From Punica granatum (lineage: Eukaryota > Streptophyta > Magnoliopsida > Myrtales > Lythraceae): a stretch of 64,000 bases of DNA. The translations under genes and the position numbers were made by a program. Below, piece after piece: positions 27,736 to 39,381 of the stretch. Every line of letters begins with the position of its first letter. Within the stretch, counting starts at the first letter, position 1. The stretch lies in the NCBI RefSeq assembly GCF_007655135.1, contig NC_045130.1:32546605-32610604 (forward strand), in the 5' to 3' direction. The notes under the pieces were generated by a model that had not been told where the DNA came from, did not search any database, and saw only the letters and a list, made by a program, of their open reading frames with translations.

Positions 27736-29150
27736 AATGTCTAACATAACTGATTTATTTGGGCTGGAATAAGTATCAGACCATACCGGAAATAAGGATA
27801 ATCATAAGTAATTTATTAGAAATATTGTTTTGGGCCAACTTATTTATTGATCCCCACCAAACAAGAAACCAATTTATTGATTTACGGAGAATATGTGTCT
27901 ACAAGGGAGACATGAACAGCCCGAGCTAATCAAAATTCAACTGATTTATGTATATACATAGCCCCTATCAAGATATTCCGATAAATTTTTAAATACTAAT
28001 ATATAATGGAGCAATATGAAATGGTAATATTGTTTTCTTGGACAATTATGTCGATATATACACGTCATAATCAAACAGAACTGACGGTAATCATTGTGCA
28101 CTGTGACTATGTGTTTATTGGATGCCTTTTTCACGATAATTCATTATTTCACACTGTCATGATGATTACTAAATAAACTCTATCGCTTTGAAATTGGTTA
28201 CATCTAAAGTTGTCATTCGCTCGAACTAACATATTAGATAATATATTGTAACATATTCTTTACTAATTAATACGGCAGTATCAACATAATTTAATATCAT
28301 TGATTTCTTTAAATAATTGATTTTTTTATTAAATTATCCGCAATAGGAAATAACTATAATGAAGTTGAAAATAAAGTAATTATAAATAAAGTTGAAGATA
28401 AAAATAAAATAATTGTACATTGTAATAGATAGAAAGTTGGTTTTCTATAAAATAAAATAAATATGAAAAGTAGGAAATATCTAAAGTAAAGTTATCTTTC
28501 GTAAAATAAATATAAAATAAAATTATAAAGTTGATTCTTTTATAATTGTAAAATGAAAAATAAAAATTTAAAATAAGTAAAAACAAATCTTTTTTGAATA
28601 AATGTTTAGTTTATAATAAAAGATTATTTATTGTAAAAAATATTGTAAAGTTTAAAATTAAAATAAAGTCGAAAACTTAAAAGAAGAAAAAAAAGAAAAG
28701 CAGTTGCAGTGCGAAGAAGAAGGGAAGAAGGGGTTGCATTCTTTCAGCTTTTTTTTTTTTTCAAATTCAGAAATTGAACCGGGTTAATATGGTTCGTAGA
28801 CCGGTTTATTAAGCTGATTTACTGATCGTGACTTGGTGCATTATAATTGGTCCACGTGGTAAGATGAATTGGACGACTCGATAATATTGTAGCCGAAAAA
28901 TACAAAAGTAATATGTGAAAGGTGTATAGTATAAAAGACAAAATATGTAAATTATAAACTGTGAAGATTGAATATTGAAATATTTAAGGGATGAGATTAG
29001 TGTCTCACATGAGACTTTTTTTTTTGCGTCCCGCTTTAGAAGCTTCCATAATATCACACCGTCTGCATCGTTCGAACTCCCTGTTAAAATCCAAGTAGAT
29101 GCTACCCTCCTCTTATTACGTTTTGAGATTCGGGATGCTATATGTTGTAG
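27736..29150. other. AT-rich spacer
   Basis: No gene is seen. 28370-28690 is an extremely AT-rich tract of AAATAAAATAAAT-like units. Homology to the other SDR promoters resumes near 29150. Confidence 0.6.
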
Positions 29151-29386
29151 AACCTTCGAAGAATGTGTCATTCCACAAGGGAACGTCAATTACAAAACAA
29201 GAACTATCCGCATCACATTCATAAAAAAAAGGACTATGTAGCATCACCTTTACTTGTAAGCCAATCAACCATTGATTTGGTTCATGTCAGAGCAATGCCT
29301 TTGGCTTCCTTGTCCTGTTTTTAAATGGCGATAAGCACCAGGAGAGCGGAGCGTATGTAGAAAGAGGGGATAGCATAAGGATTCAA

Positions 29387-31500
29387 ATGGCCACTTCGCT
29401 GCTCTTCAGAAGCCCTCTTCATCATCTTCATCGTCGTCATCAATTCGGTCTCGCAAAACCAAACGCTTTCTCCCCTTCTCCTACTTCATCTTTCTCTCCA
29501 CCTGGCAAGGGCAGGTTTCTCTCCCTCAGGTCCATTAAGGTATCCCTCCCTCTTCATCTGCTTGGTTCCTGGGTGACCCAAGTGCAAGTTCGAGTCCCTG
29601 ATCCCGACCTATGCTGATCTCGATCTATGAGTTGAAGTTGCATCTCTGTCCGCGAGGAGGAAATGAATTCCTGGCTTCTAATTCTTTGGAGTTGAATGCT
29701 AATTGTCGGCAAGAAAGTTGACTAAAAGCTCAACTTTTTTTTTTTTTTGCCGGTAGATGCAAGGGATGGAAAATACGAAGAAGAAAGTGTTTGTTGCTGG
29801 GGCAACAGGGAGCACTGAGAAGAAGATAGTTGATCAGCTGCTCGCGAGGGGTTTCGCAGTCAAGGCAGGGGTGAATGACTTGAAGGAGGCCAAGTCCGCT
29901 TTCTCTCTCGACAACCCGTCTCTTCAGTTTGTGAGTTCTCTGCTCTATTTCCCTTCATTCCTGTGCTGCACATATATGTAATATGATTGATGTATTATAT
30001 AGAAGATGTATATACCAATTTACATGGTACAATGTGCACTTGGTTGAAGAGACAAGTAATGCTGGTGAAAATTTCGGTGTTTAGGTTCAGGTGGAGGTGA
30101 CTGACTCCTCCAACGAGTTGGCAAAAGCAATTGGGGATGATACGAAGGCTGTGGTCTATGCCACCGAGGTTATTAAGGTCAGTTGAATTTCATTCTTTAC
30201 CTTCTCCGGCGAGCGTTGCCAGTTTCTACTTATACCGTGAAACCGGCTGCAGATAGATTATGAACTATGCTCTCAATAATTATTTCAAAAGTTCGTAAAT
30301 TTCATACAGTGTTGGCTGTTCAGCCGTGGCTTAAAATTTTTTTTTTTTGTCAAGTATGCTGCTCATTCGTGACTCTGGGTTTCTGGGCGAACATTGATCG
30401 CTTATCGTCTTATTTTCAAGACATAAATTTCCAGTATATAAACTGAATAGAAAGTCATTACTCCTTTAGCCTTTGTATTATTCATATCGCACCAACTTCG
30501 GTATGAACAAAATTGGATCCTGCTTCTTGGGTGACGAACTCATGATCTGTAGAGATAACCTTACTGTTTTGCTCCTCTCATAGAGTCATTGGAAATTTGG
30601 TGTCACAGGTTGACCATTTCAGCACAGTTAACCTCATTGAAGCTTGCCAGAAGTGTGGCGTCGATAGATTCATCCTCATCAGTTCAATTTTTTTAAGTTT
30701 TGATGCAGTGGAACAAATTTCTGTTCATAGTGATCATATTTCCTACCATAATCTCGGTGAGGCCTTTGGGGCGAAGCAACATATGATCAGAATGTCAGGC
30801 ATAAACTACACAATCATAAGGCCAGTCGGCCTCCGAGATGATCCCCCAAGTGGAAACATTGTTATGGGACCAGAGGTAACGGCGTTTTCCGATGAGACAT
30901 TGCGGGTTGCTCCATCTTAAACATTTTCCGGTTTACTTTATCTCTCTTTCTTCCTTCAAAGAAAAGAAAAGGGATAATGTCTGTCGAATTGAGTGTTACA
31001 AGACACAATTGGAAAACAGACGTTCCATGAAATATGGGCAAGTCATCTTTGTTTTTTCCCTCAGTTTTCTGAAGAGAATGAAATTGAAAGCTTTCACGGG
31101 TGTTGTGTTTCTTGGTTTTCTTCCTCAACAGTTTCAGTTCACATAAAGCTTCACGGGACAACCACCGACCTGTTGTCTGATCGCACGATTCTCTTATCGA
31201 ACATATCTTATTGAGTTCATTGTTTTTCTGTCGTCTAGTTTTCAAAAGACGTGATTTGTTCCAGTGCCAAATAGAGTTGCTCTTCCCTCATAATCCTAGT
31301 AAGGTGTGCCTGAGCTTTTCGGCGTGTTTTATCAGGACACTCTGTTCAAGGGTTCAATATCGAGGGATCAGGTTGCAGAAGTTGCCGTGGAGGCACTAAT
31401 TCACCCCGAATCACATTACAAGATTGTTGAGATTGTTGCTGAAGCTGAAGCTCCGAAGAGGCCGTTTGACGAACTCTTTCGTTCCATTAGGCGAGGTTGA
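29387..31500 (+). CDS. SDR copy D, full C terminus but altered cofactor site
   Basis: Fourth SDR paralogue. Exons 29387-29539, 29757-29930, 30085-30177, 30609-30875 and 31336-31500 are all phase 0 with no internal stop, giving 283 codons. The C terminus (PKRPFDELFRSIRRG) is retained, unlike A and B. The Rossmann motif is GATGSTE (GAG at 29817-29819). Exon 3 is shorter because the FRPGWDLFAPWK-like stretch is missing. Exon 4 diverges strongly from C in the region after ILISSIF. It keeps NYTIIRPVGLRDDPPSGN. It may still fold and be expressed, but NAD(P) binding of the usual type looks impaired. That is inference. Confidence 0.78.
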
Positions 31501-31604
31501 AGCACGGTATGAACTCTTGAATGTATAAAGTCAGAATAGAACTGCATCATTTACGTATGTAGATCTCCTACTGCAGTGGATGAAACTCGAAATGGAATAA
31601 TTAA

Positions 31605-31845
31605 GGTGGCGTTTGAAATTTAGGTTTAATTTTAACTTGACTTTGATTGTGATTTTACGGAGTATTTGGTCAAACTTGCGGGCCCACATTCATTTGAGAC
31701 TATTTTAATTATGGAGTTGTATTAAAATGGAGTGGTGTAAATATTTATGGGTGGGATCCATTATTATGATTTTGATTAGTGTAATTTATTTTGTTATGAG
31801 TAGAGTTAAAATCAAAATCACGATTCTAAAATCAAATCTAAATTT
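31605..31845. mobile_element. MITE-like insertion in SDR-D 3' region
   Basis: About 240 bases present here but absent at the corresponding places in A (near 12105) and B (near 18515). Its ends are inverted relatives: GAAATTTAGGTTTAATTTTA at the left and TAAAATCAAATCTAAATTTT at the right. No coding capacity. Confidence 0.75.
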
Positions 31846-32274
31846 TCTTCATCATAGAGTGGAAGATTTTACTCCTCAATTGCATTGTATCCTTCCGTTT
31901 GCTGATGAGATGCAATAAAAATACTCGGCTATCCTTCAAGACTTGGCACATTTTGAGCTTCATGCACCTTAGATTTTTATCCGAGTCAAAAGATTTTAGG
32001 ACCTCATCTGGTTTTCTCTGAAAGTAATGTGGATGCGAGGTTTGTGGTCGAAAAGTGGGACGAATGTCGAACTTCAGGGTGCATGATAGATGCAGCACCA
32101 AACTTTTAAGAGCATAATGAACTGTAAAAATAGCGAACTGGCCATACATCGATTGGGGCTTTGTTATGGTCGAACGAACAAAGCAGAGCCCCAATTATTG
32201 TTCGTTATCCCATTACAACATCTAAATAGAGGCGGGCAAATGAGTACTTGTCTTCGTAGCTGTACCGAAATAAC

Positions 32275-32645
32275 TTATTGACACTTCTTTCCAGTCGCAA
32301 CTTCCTGTGCAGCCATTTTTAACATGAATAGATGAAATGAAAATATAATGCGATTCCCCCCGTAAAATATCAATGCTGCTATTCAATCTTAAGATGTTTC
32401 TGCTCCCAGAACTGATGAATACAGCACACTGGAGAAAAGAAATGAAATTCACACCTGTACAAAGACGAAAGGCCCTCCATCTCACATTCGGTGAGCATCG
32501 ATCTCGTTCCATGACTGTGAATTCAGCTCCAACAGCCAGAGCTGGAGCAAGACCGGTCTTGTTTATAACCTGCAAAGTTGGAGAGGAAGAATGAAGAGAA
32601 TGAAGTCTGAACTTATGGCCAGACACGTTATATAAGCATCAAATT
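32275..32645 (-). pseudogene. UreG 3' remnant (exons 5-6), after SDR-D
   Basis: Exon 6 from the TAA at 32275-32277 and exon 5 at about 32455-32569 match UreG, then intron 4 runs to the same junction with MCM3 as in the other two remnants. Confidence 0.85.
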
Positions 32646-32960
32646 AATTGATGCTATGCTGGTGCTGGTTTCAGAAACTGCAAGACGATAACAGAGTGAT
32701 GATCGCCGACGATACAGTGCGTATGATTAGCCGAGTTCAAAGATGAGCATCTACGAATCAACATCGATGGAGTGGAGATGTCATTGAGGACTTTTCTTGT
32801 GCATAACTTGTCTGTCATGTTCCTTCTCTGCAAAGGAAGATCAAATATGAAAAGTTGGAACTTGTTCTTGTAACTTAATGCAGATCTCAAGCTATGAGAT
32901 GATCAGAGAACATCTACAAATGACGATTCAAAATTCGCATTCTTCATTAGTTATTGAGGT
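32646..32960 (+). pseudogene. MCM3 terminal-exon remnant 3
   Basis: Intron acceptor GGTTTCAG and exon-like sequence from 32675 match MCM3 exon 16, with the stop codon changed to CGA as in remnant 2. The MCM3 3' flank follows. Confidence 0.88.
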
Positions 32961-33418
32961 TACTCGTTTCCCAAGCGATGTGATACTCTAATTGCGTAGA
33001 GAAAAATTCGACTCCGATTCACCAAAAAGAAATATTCTCTTTTTCCAATTATATGCAGTTGATTTATCCTTTGCACGCATCTTTGTTAATGATAACACAA
33101 CTGTCTGCATCATTCGCATCTCTTAATGTATATAAAAAAATTTCAGCAATGTGGATTCCAAACGGGAATCTCGATTATAAAACAAGGACTATCCGAACAG
33201 ACTGACTCGGCCTCACGTTTACTTGTATGTCAGCCATCGATTGATTCAGTTCTATTCCACGCGCAAGCGACGTCCCGGGCTTTCTGGCTTCTGCATGAGG
33301 GTTTGCGACGTGACATTTGGAGCTGGTGTGGCCTACTAGTAATGGCGGAGGATTTTGTGGCGGGCATTGGCAGGGGAGCAGAGCGAATGAATGGAGAGGG
33401 GATAGCGGAAGGACTCGA

Positions 33419-33484
33419 ATGGCCACTCCGCTGCTGCTCAGAAGCTCTCTTCTTCATCATCATCAATTCCAGTCTCGCTAAACC
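33419..33484 (+). pseudogene. SDR copy E, exon 1 stub
   Basis: The start ATGGCCACTCCGCTGCTGCT matches copy C, as does about 250 bases upstream, so E belongs with C and not with A, B or D. One extra base near 33470 shifts the frame and gives a TAA at once. The homology stops at about 33484, where Copia sequence starts. Exons 2-5 are missing. Confidence 0.85.
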
Positions 33485-36400
33485 TGAGCAGAAAAGATCA
33501 ATGAGGCTGGAAGGAAGGGTAAAGGGGGCTCTAAAGGCTAAAGTGCAATAGAATCCTGAAGGGAAAGAGAAGAAGTGGAAAAGGAAGAAGGGAAATGACT
33601 GCAACTTAGAAACTGCAGCAGTAAAAGGTAGTGCATGCAACAAAGGAGGAAGATACTCTCCTTGCAAGCACTGTGGCAAGCTGAACCATCCCCATTTTTG
33701 GTGCTGGAAGAGGCCATATGTGAGGTGCAGAAAATGCAATAAGCTTGGGCACATAGAGAAGTTCTGTAAAGAGAAGGGGGATCAGCAGCCAAGTGAAGCA
33801 CATGTTGCAGTCTAGCAAGAGGTAAATCAATTATTTGTTGCCTCGTGTTTCACTTCAAGTACTCATTGTGATAGTTGGCTTATTGATAGTGGTTGTACAA
33901 ACCACATGACTAGTGATGAGAAGTTATTTAAGAGTCTTGATAAGTCAATGAAATCGAAGGTAAGAATTGAGATGGGGAATACTTACCAGTAGAAGGAAAA
34001 GGGACTGTAGCCATGAAGAGCTGTGCTGGAGTTAAGCTGATTTCTGATGTGACGTATATGCTTGAGATAGATCAAAACATGTTGAGTGTAGGTCAATTGG
34101 TAAAGAAGGGATTTAAGGTGATATTTGAAGAAGGGAGTTGTCCGTTCTCTAATTCCAGCGGTCAAGAGCTATTAAAGATAAGAATGTAGCAGAAGAGCTT
34201 TTCTCTAAATCCTCTTGAGAAGGAGCAGGTAGCATTCAAGTGCCAAGTCAGTGATTCAGAGGTATGGCACAAGAGATTGGGGCACTTCCATCACAAGGGA
34301 GTGTAGTTTATGTAGAAAAATGAGATGGCAAGTGGACTACCTAGCCTGAAGGAGGAATTCACTAGTTACAAGGCTTGTTTATTGGGCAAGCAAACCAGAC
34401 TTCCTTTCAAAGAATCCACTTGGAGAGCTAAGGAGAAGTTGCAACTGATTCACATGGATCTTTGTGGTCTACAAGCAACCTCTTCACTGAATGACTACAG
34501 GTATTTCATCATTTTCATTGATGACTATACCAAAATGTGTTGGATATATTTTTTTGAAGCAGAAGTTGGAAGTTGTTGAGGTGTTTATGAGGTTTAAGAC
34601 ATGGATTAGGAACCAAAGTGGCTGCAAGATTCAGGTCATTAGATCTGATAATGGAACAGAATATACCTCACAAAGGTTCAACTCTTTCTGTGAGGAAGCT
34701 GGAATCGAGCATCAACTCACTACTCCATATACTCCACAGCAAAATAGAGTTAGTCAAAGAAAGAACAGAACCATCATGGAGATGACCGGGTGTTTGTTGC
34801 ATGAGAAGGGTTTGCCACAAAATTTTTGGGTAGAAGCAGCAAATATAGCAGTTTTCCTACTAAACAGATTACCTGCAAGGACTTTAGAGAAAAAGACACC
34901 CTTTGAAGCTTGGCTTGGTGTCAAGCCTATTCTAAAGAATTTGAAGGTGTTTGGCTGCCTATGTTTCTCTCATGAAGGACAAGCTAGGAGAGAAAGCTGA
35001 GCCTGAAATCTTTGTTGGCTATAGCTTGGTGTCTAAAGCCTACATGATTTATCAGCCACAGACCAGGAAAGTGATTACTAGCAGGGATGTTCAGTTTCTA
35101 GAAGATGAGCAATAGGATTGGACAGATGAGCCACAAAGCAAGCATGAGGAGATCTCACTGAAACCTGATGAGCTAGTGGATGATGCTCCAATTAGAGGTA
35201 CGAGATCACTGACGGATATATATCAGAGGTGCAATATGGTAGTTTTAGAGCCTGCAGGTTATGAGGAAGCCAAATGTGATCTGAGATGGATGATGCCATG
35301 AAGGAAGAGTTTGCTATGATAAAAAAGAAACAGACTTGGGAGTTAGTAGAGAAGCCTATAGATAGGAAGGTCATTGGGCTAAAGTGGGTCTTCAGGACTA
35401 AACTCAATCTTGATGGCTCGGTTAACAAGCTTAAGGCTAGGTTAGTGGTAAAAGGCTATGCACAAGTATGGGGAGTAGATTTCTCTGAAATATTTGTACC
35501 TGTAGCAAGGGTTGATACTATCATATTAATCCTTACTTTAGCAGCTCAAAGGGATTAGAAGGTGTATCAACTAGATGTTAAATCTGCATTTCTAAATGGT
35601 GAGTTGCAGGAAGAAATTTATGTTGAGCAACCAGAGGGATTTACTGTACCATATTAGGAGGAGAAAGTATATGTGCTGAAGAAGACCTATATGGCTTAAA
35701 GCAAGCTCCTAAAGCTTGGTACAACAAAATGGACGGGCATCTATTGAATCTTGGCTTTGAGAAGAGCCTAAGTGAGTGCACTTTGTATGTTAAAAGGTTG
35801 GATTCTGACTTAGTTATTGCGTCTCTCAATGTGGATGACTTGTTGGTGACAAGAAGCAATGAGGCAAAAATCATTGCTTTCAAGCAAAATCTGATGAAGA
35901 AGTTCGAAATGACTGATTTGAGTGGGATGTTTTATTTTCTTGGTATGGAGATCAAACAAGCTCATAATGAGATCTTCATATGTCAAAGAAAGTACTTGAA
36001 GGAAATTTTGAAGAGATTTGGTATGGAGGAGTGCAAAAGTGTAAGTACACCGATGGTTAAGAAAGAGAAGCTACAGAAGTTTGATTGGCTGCTTAATGTA
36101 TCTCATTGCAACCAGACCAAACATCATGTTTCCTATAAGCGTGTTAGTCTAAATTTCTAAATTGTGCTAGTGAGTTGCATATGGTAGTTGCTAAGAGGGC
36201 GTTGAGGTAATTGAAGGACACTCTTTCATATGGGATTAAGTTCTATAGAGTCAAGGAGTTCAAATTGGGATATTCTAACAGTGATTGGGCTGGATCAGTG
36301 GATGATATGAGAAGTACTTCTGGTTATTGCTTCACATTTGAATCAGGATGCTTTTCTTGGTGTTCAAAGAAGCAAGAGTTAGTGGCTTAATCAACTGCAG

Positions 36401-37010
36401 AAGCTAAATTCATTGCAGCAACTGTAGCCGTGAATCAAGCAATATGGCTGAAGAAAGTGATGAGTGATCTGCATCTGCAGCAAGAGAACAACATAGAGGT
36501 GTTTGTGGACAACCAAGCTACTTTGGCCATTTCACAAAATTCAGTCTTTCGCGGTAGAATAAAGTATTTCAAAGTTAAGTACTACTTCTTGAGGGAAGTG
36601 CAGAGGTCAGGTGAAGTAAAGCAAGTACATTGCAGTTTAGACAACTAACTTGCTGATATATTCACTAAGACATTTCATGTTGATAAGTTTGAAGCTCTTA
36701 GAGATAAGTTAGGTGTGTGTGCAGCTCAAATTCAGGAGAAGAATGTTAGTAAATTGTGAGTTGTTACTATTATTTTTTACTGATGTTTTAGTGTTGTTTT
36801 TGTTCAGTTTACTGAGGTCCTAGTCTTTAGGGGCAACTAGCCATTGTGGCTACATTTTAGGATGTTAGTTGCTTTACTTTCTGGTCAAGTAGGTTGTTAG
36901 TAATGTGTCTTGTTTTTTAGGAATTCAGTTAGAAGTTACTTGTATTTATTCTGCACTTGTTGGTCAATAATATTATCCAATTAGCTCTATTCTCAGTTGG
37001 TTCTCTCACA
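33485..37010 (+). mobile_element. 5'-truncated, decayed Ty1/Copia retrotransposon
   Basis: In order: end of gag with a CX2CX4HX4C zinc knuckle (near 33660-33770), protease DSGCTNHM (33889), integrase core (34430-34800), reverse transcriptase (35286-36060) and RNase H (36270-36650), then one LTR. That order of integrase before reverse transcriptase defines Copia. There is no 5' LTR, no primer-binding site and most of gag is gone. At least eight in-frame stops or shifts are seen, for example TAG at 35557 and TAA at 36388. The integrase catalytic Glu position reads SQRKN where AERKN is usual. It cannot be autonomous. Confidence 0.9.
36744..37010 (+). repeat. Copia 3' LTR
   Basis: Begins TGTTAG right after a purine tract (CAGGAGAAGAA) and ends CTCTCACA, about 267 bases. 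There is no partner LTR in the window, so the ends rest on the TG...CA rule and the polypurine tract. Confidence 0.65.
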
Positions 37011-37093
37011 TAAAAAAACACGAGCAAAATCAGTTTGCTGCAATACTGCAGAAACTGCAAAGAGAACAATAGGAGAGAACTTCAAAAACGGAC

Positions 37094-38358
37094 AAGAAGA
37101 TCAGCTTCAGTGATCCCAGGACCTCATTTTCGAGGTATTTTATCACCAGCAGAGACATCAATTATATATATAATGTAGTCTGCCAGCTCTCTGCTGAAGT
37201 TTGCAGCCAAATTATCTGCAGTAATCGGAATTTCCGCTTAGATCAATGTTCAGAAGCATGTTAAAGAACATAAGTTCTGAGACATGAAATGAATCACTTC
37301 ACCTCCCCCCGATACGCAGAGCAACAAGTCTGTCTTGTACAAGTTAGAGAGCTCCTCAAGAGGGCCAAGGTTAATGCAGGTGTCTTCGCGGATTGCAGCA
37401 TGAGGGCGCCCTCCCGTTTCGACTGGGCGTATTCTTTCCTGAGGGATCGCCTCATGTTTCACCAAGAACTCCCCATCCACTTTTGTGAATATATCATTCG
37501 TCACCTTAACAAGTGAAGCACAGAGACCATCACTTACCTCTTCATATGTCATGAAATTAAGCTAGAACCGCAGTCTGTATGGATTGGAATGTAGATCGAG
37601 GAGAACTGCATCAAGCAAATCTCAAGATAAATGATGCTTACCGCGGCAAGACTGTACTTGTCTCTCAAGAATTGGCAAAGAACCAACATCAAAGCTGTTT
37701 TCCTGAGAATTGTCCGACATGTAACACCAATCTATAAGCATCGACGTGATGAAAATCAATCCGAGACAATGCCATAGAAATGAATCAGCCAGAAAGAACT
37801 AAAGCTGATCCTAACCAAAGCCAAGCTAATACACACAAACATGTACTCCTTTTCTGATTCTCCTCAGCAAAAACCGGTTTTTCGAAGGGCGGAATGGGCA
37901 AGAATTGCAGCTCAATCAAGTACAGATCATAGAAAAGAATACTACCAAGGAAGACCAGAACCTCCCACAAGAAAAATAGATGAAATTCATGTTTTTCTAC
38001 CAACAATAAACCTACCCAAACATCAAATATAAATAAAAAGAAAACGAGATAGACCCAGCAGCAACATCGACCAGATTTATGGTTTCTCCGAAAAATAGAG
38101 GAGATGGAATGAATACCCAGGTCCGTCAGGGCCACCGATACCAACGGTGAATGCCCTCTCGTTATAATCCCGGGAATGAAAAGGGAGAGCCCTCGTGCTG
38201 AAGAAGCCAGAGTAGATGGGAACATGGGAGTGCTGTGCGAGGCCGTCGTGGCTGTGGTACACCCTCCCGTCCTGGTCCACCCACGACGTTGCCCCTGCAT
38301 CTCCATGTGCGTGCTGCTGGTGGTCATGGTGGTGATGGATGTTCTCCGATGAAGCCAT
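37094..38358 (-). pseudogene. UreG copy 2, inactivated
   Basis: Exons 1-4 (38358-38117, 37702-37642, 37504-37303, 37215-37094) match UreG in structure and phase. Exons 5-6 are missing, replaced at about 37010-37090 by the Copia end and unassigned bases. Damage: the P-loop reads GPDGPGKT instead of GPVGTGKT, CPH has become RPH, ESGG has become VSGG, and exon 4 has a TGA at 37126-37124. The His-rich N terminus is shortened to HHHHDHQQHAHGD. It cannot bind nucleotide normally or complete the fold. Confidence 0.92.
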
Positions 38359-38514
38359 TGACTTACCGAGACGGTGCTACAAGACAAGAGTAAAGTGTTT
38401 GTGTGTGTTTGCCTGAACGAATGAATGATGATGTTGATGGTGATTGATGATACGGCGACGTCAACATGAGCTCATGAGTCATAATGGGCCACCCACATCT
38501 TTCTCCAAGCCCAT

Positions 38515-38665
38515 GCAATCGAGCCAGTCGAGCTCTGCTTACCCCGGGGGGGGGGGGTGGGACTGCTCGGACTCTTGCCCGGTACCGAAGCCAAACCATT
38601 CTTAAAATTTCAGTCGCTTTTTTTTTTTTCCTTCCATTACAAGGGAGATCCGCGGACTTAGTACA
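38515..38665. other. Sequence present only in UreG2 upstream region
   Basis: About 150 bases separate blocks that are adjacent in the paralogous copy (near 26250). It contains a run of 13 G and a T-run followed by TTACAAGGGAGATCC, which resembles the SINE-like segments at 43365 and 53160. It is either an insertion here or a deletion in the other copy. Confidence 0.6.
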
Positions 38666-38935
38666 ATAAAATAGAAAGTCATTCATGCCAAATAAAGTAA
38701 TTTGCAAGGGAAATTGCGAAGAATCCCGAGAGTTTTCGAACTCTTTCTTTCACTATCCAAACGGTCCTAGGTAAAAACTAAAAAGCACATTAAGAGGATT
38801 ATCCCATTTTTTGCTTGTGAAAGGCCAAATCTATAATAACAATGACATAAACGGAAATAATCATACACACATTTCTAATATATATAATAATAATAATAAT
38901 TTTCTCATTCACACATATATATATACACCAATTAC

Positions 38936-38966
38936 CCAATATATATATATATATATATATATATTG
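38936..38966. repeat. AT microsatellite
   Basis: A TA dinucleotide run. The paralogous run at 27218-27238 is shorter. Confidence 0.85.
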
Positions 38967-39381
38967 CATTCTTGAAATTAATTAGACAGCCCAATTTAAT
39001 TTCCATCAAGCTCTTACGTATGAAAATTAAATAGAGAAAAAGCTATAAACTGTATATAATAAACTAAAGAAACAGCTTCCCAAAAAAAAAAGTCCTCCCT
39101 CGTACTTCACAATTTGACACTCGAACTAGAATGTTTTGAGTATCAAACATAAAGTATCGACTCATAAAAAAAAACACAGGAGGGAGAAAAAATGAAAAGC
39201 CTCCAATACATCAAAGATTTACACGAACGCACTGCTGACGATACGAACCGGTAGAGGAAACCACCATCAACTGTTCATGAAACTAGAGTATCAGGATAAA
39301 TGCTCAAAAACTCGATTCAGCAGATTAATATCTTTCGCTCGAAGAGATGATCGAGTGGCTAAAATAATTATGAACGATCGG

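Noticed and set aside
38540..38553. Run of G as a possible structured regulatory site
   Set aside because: A single homopolymer of 13 G inside an insertion-deletion difference between duplicated copies; it may be a sequencing artefact.
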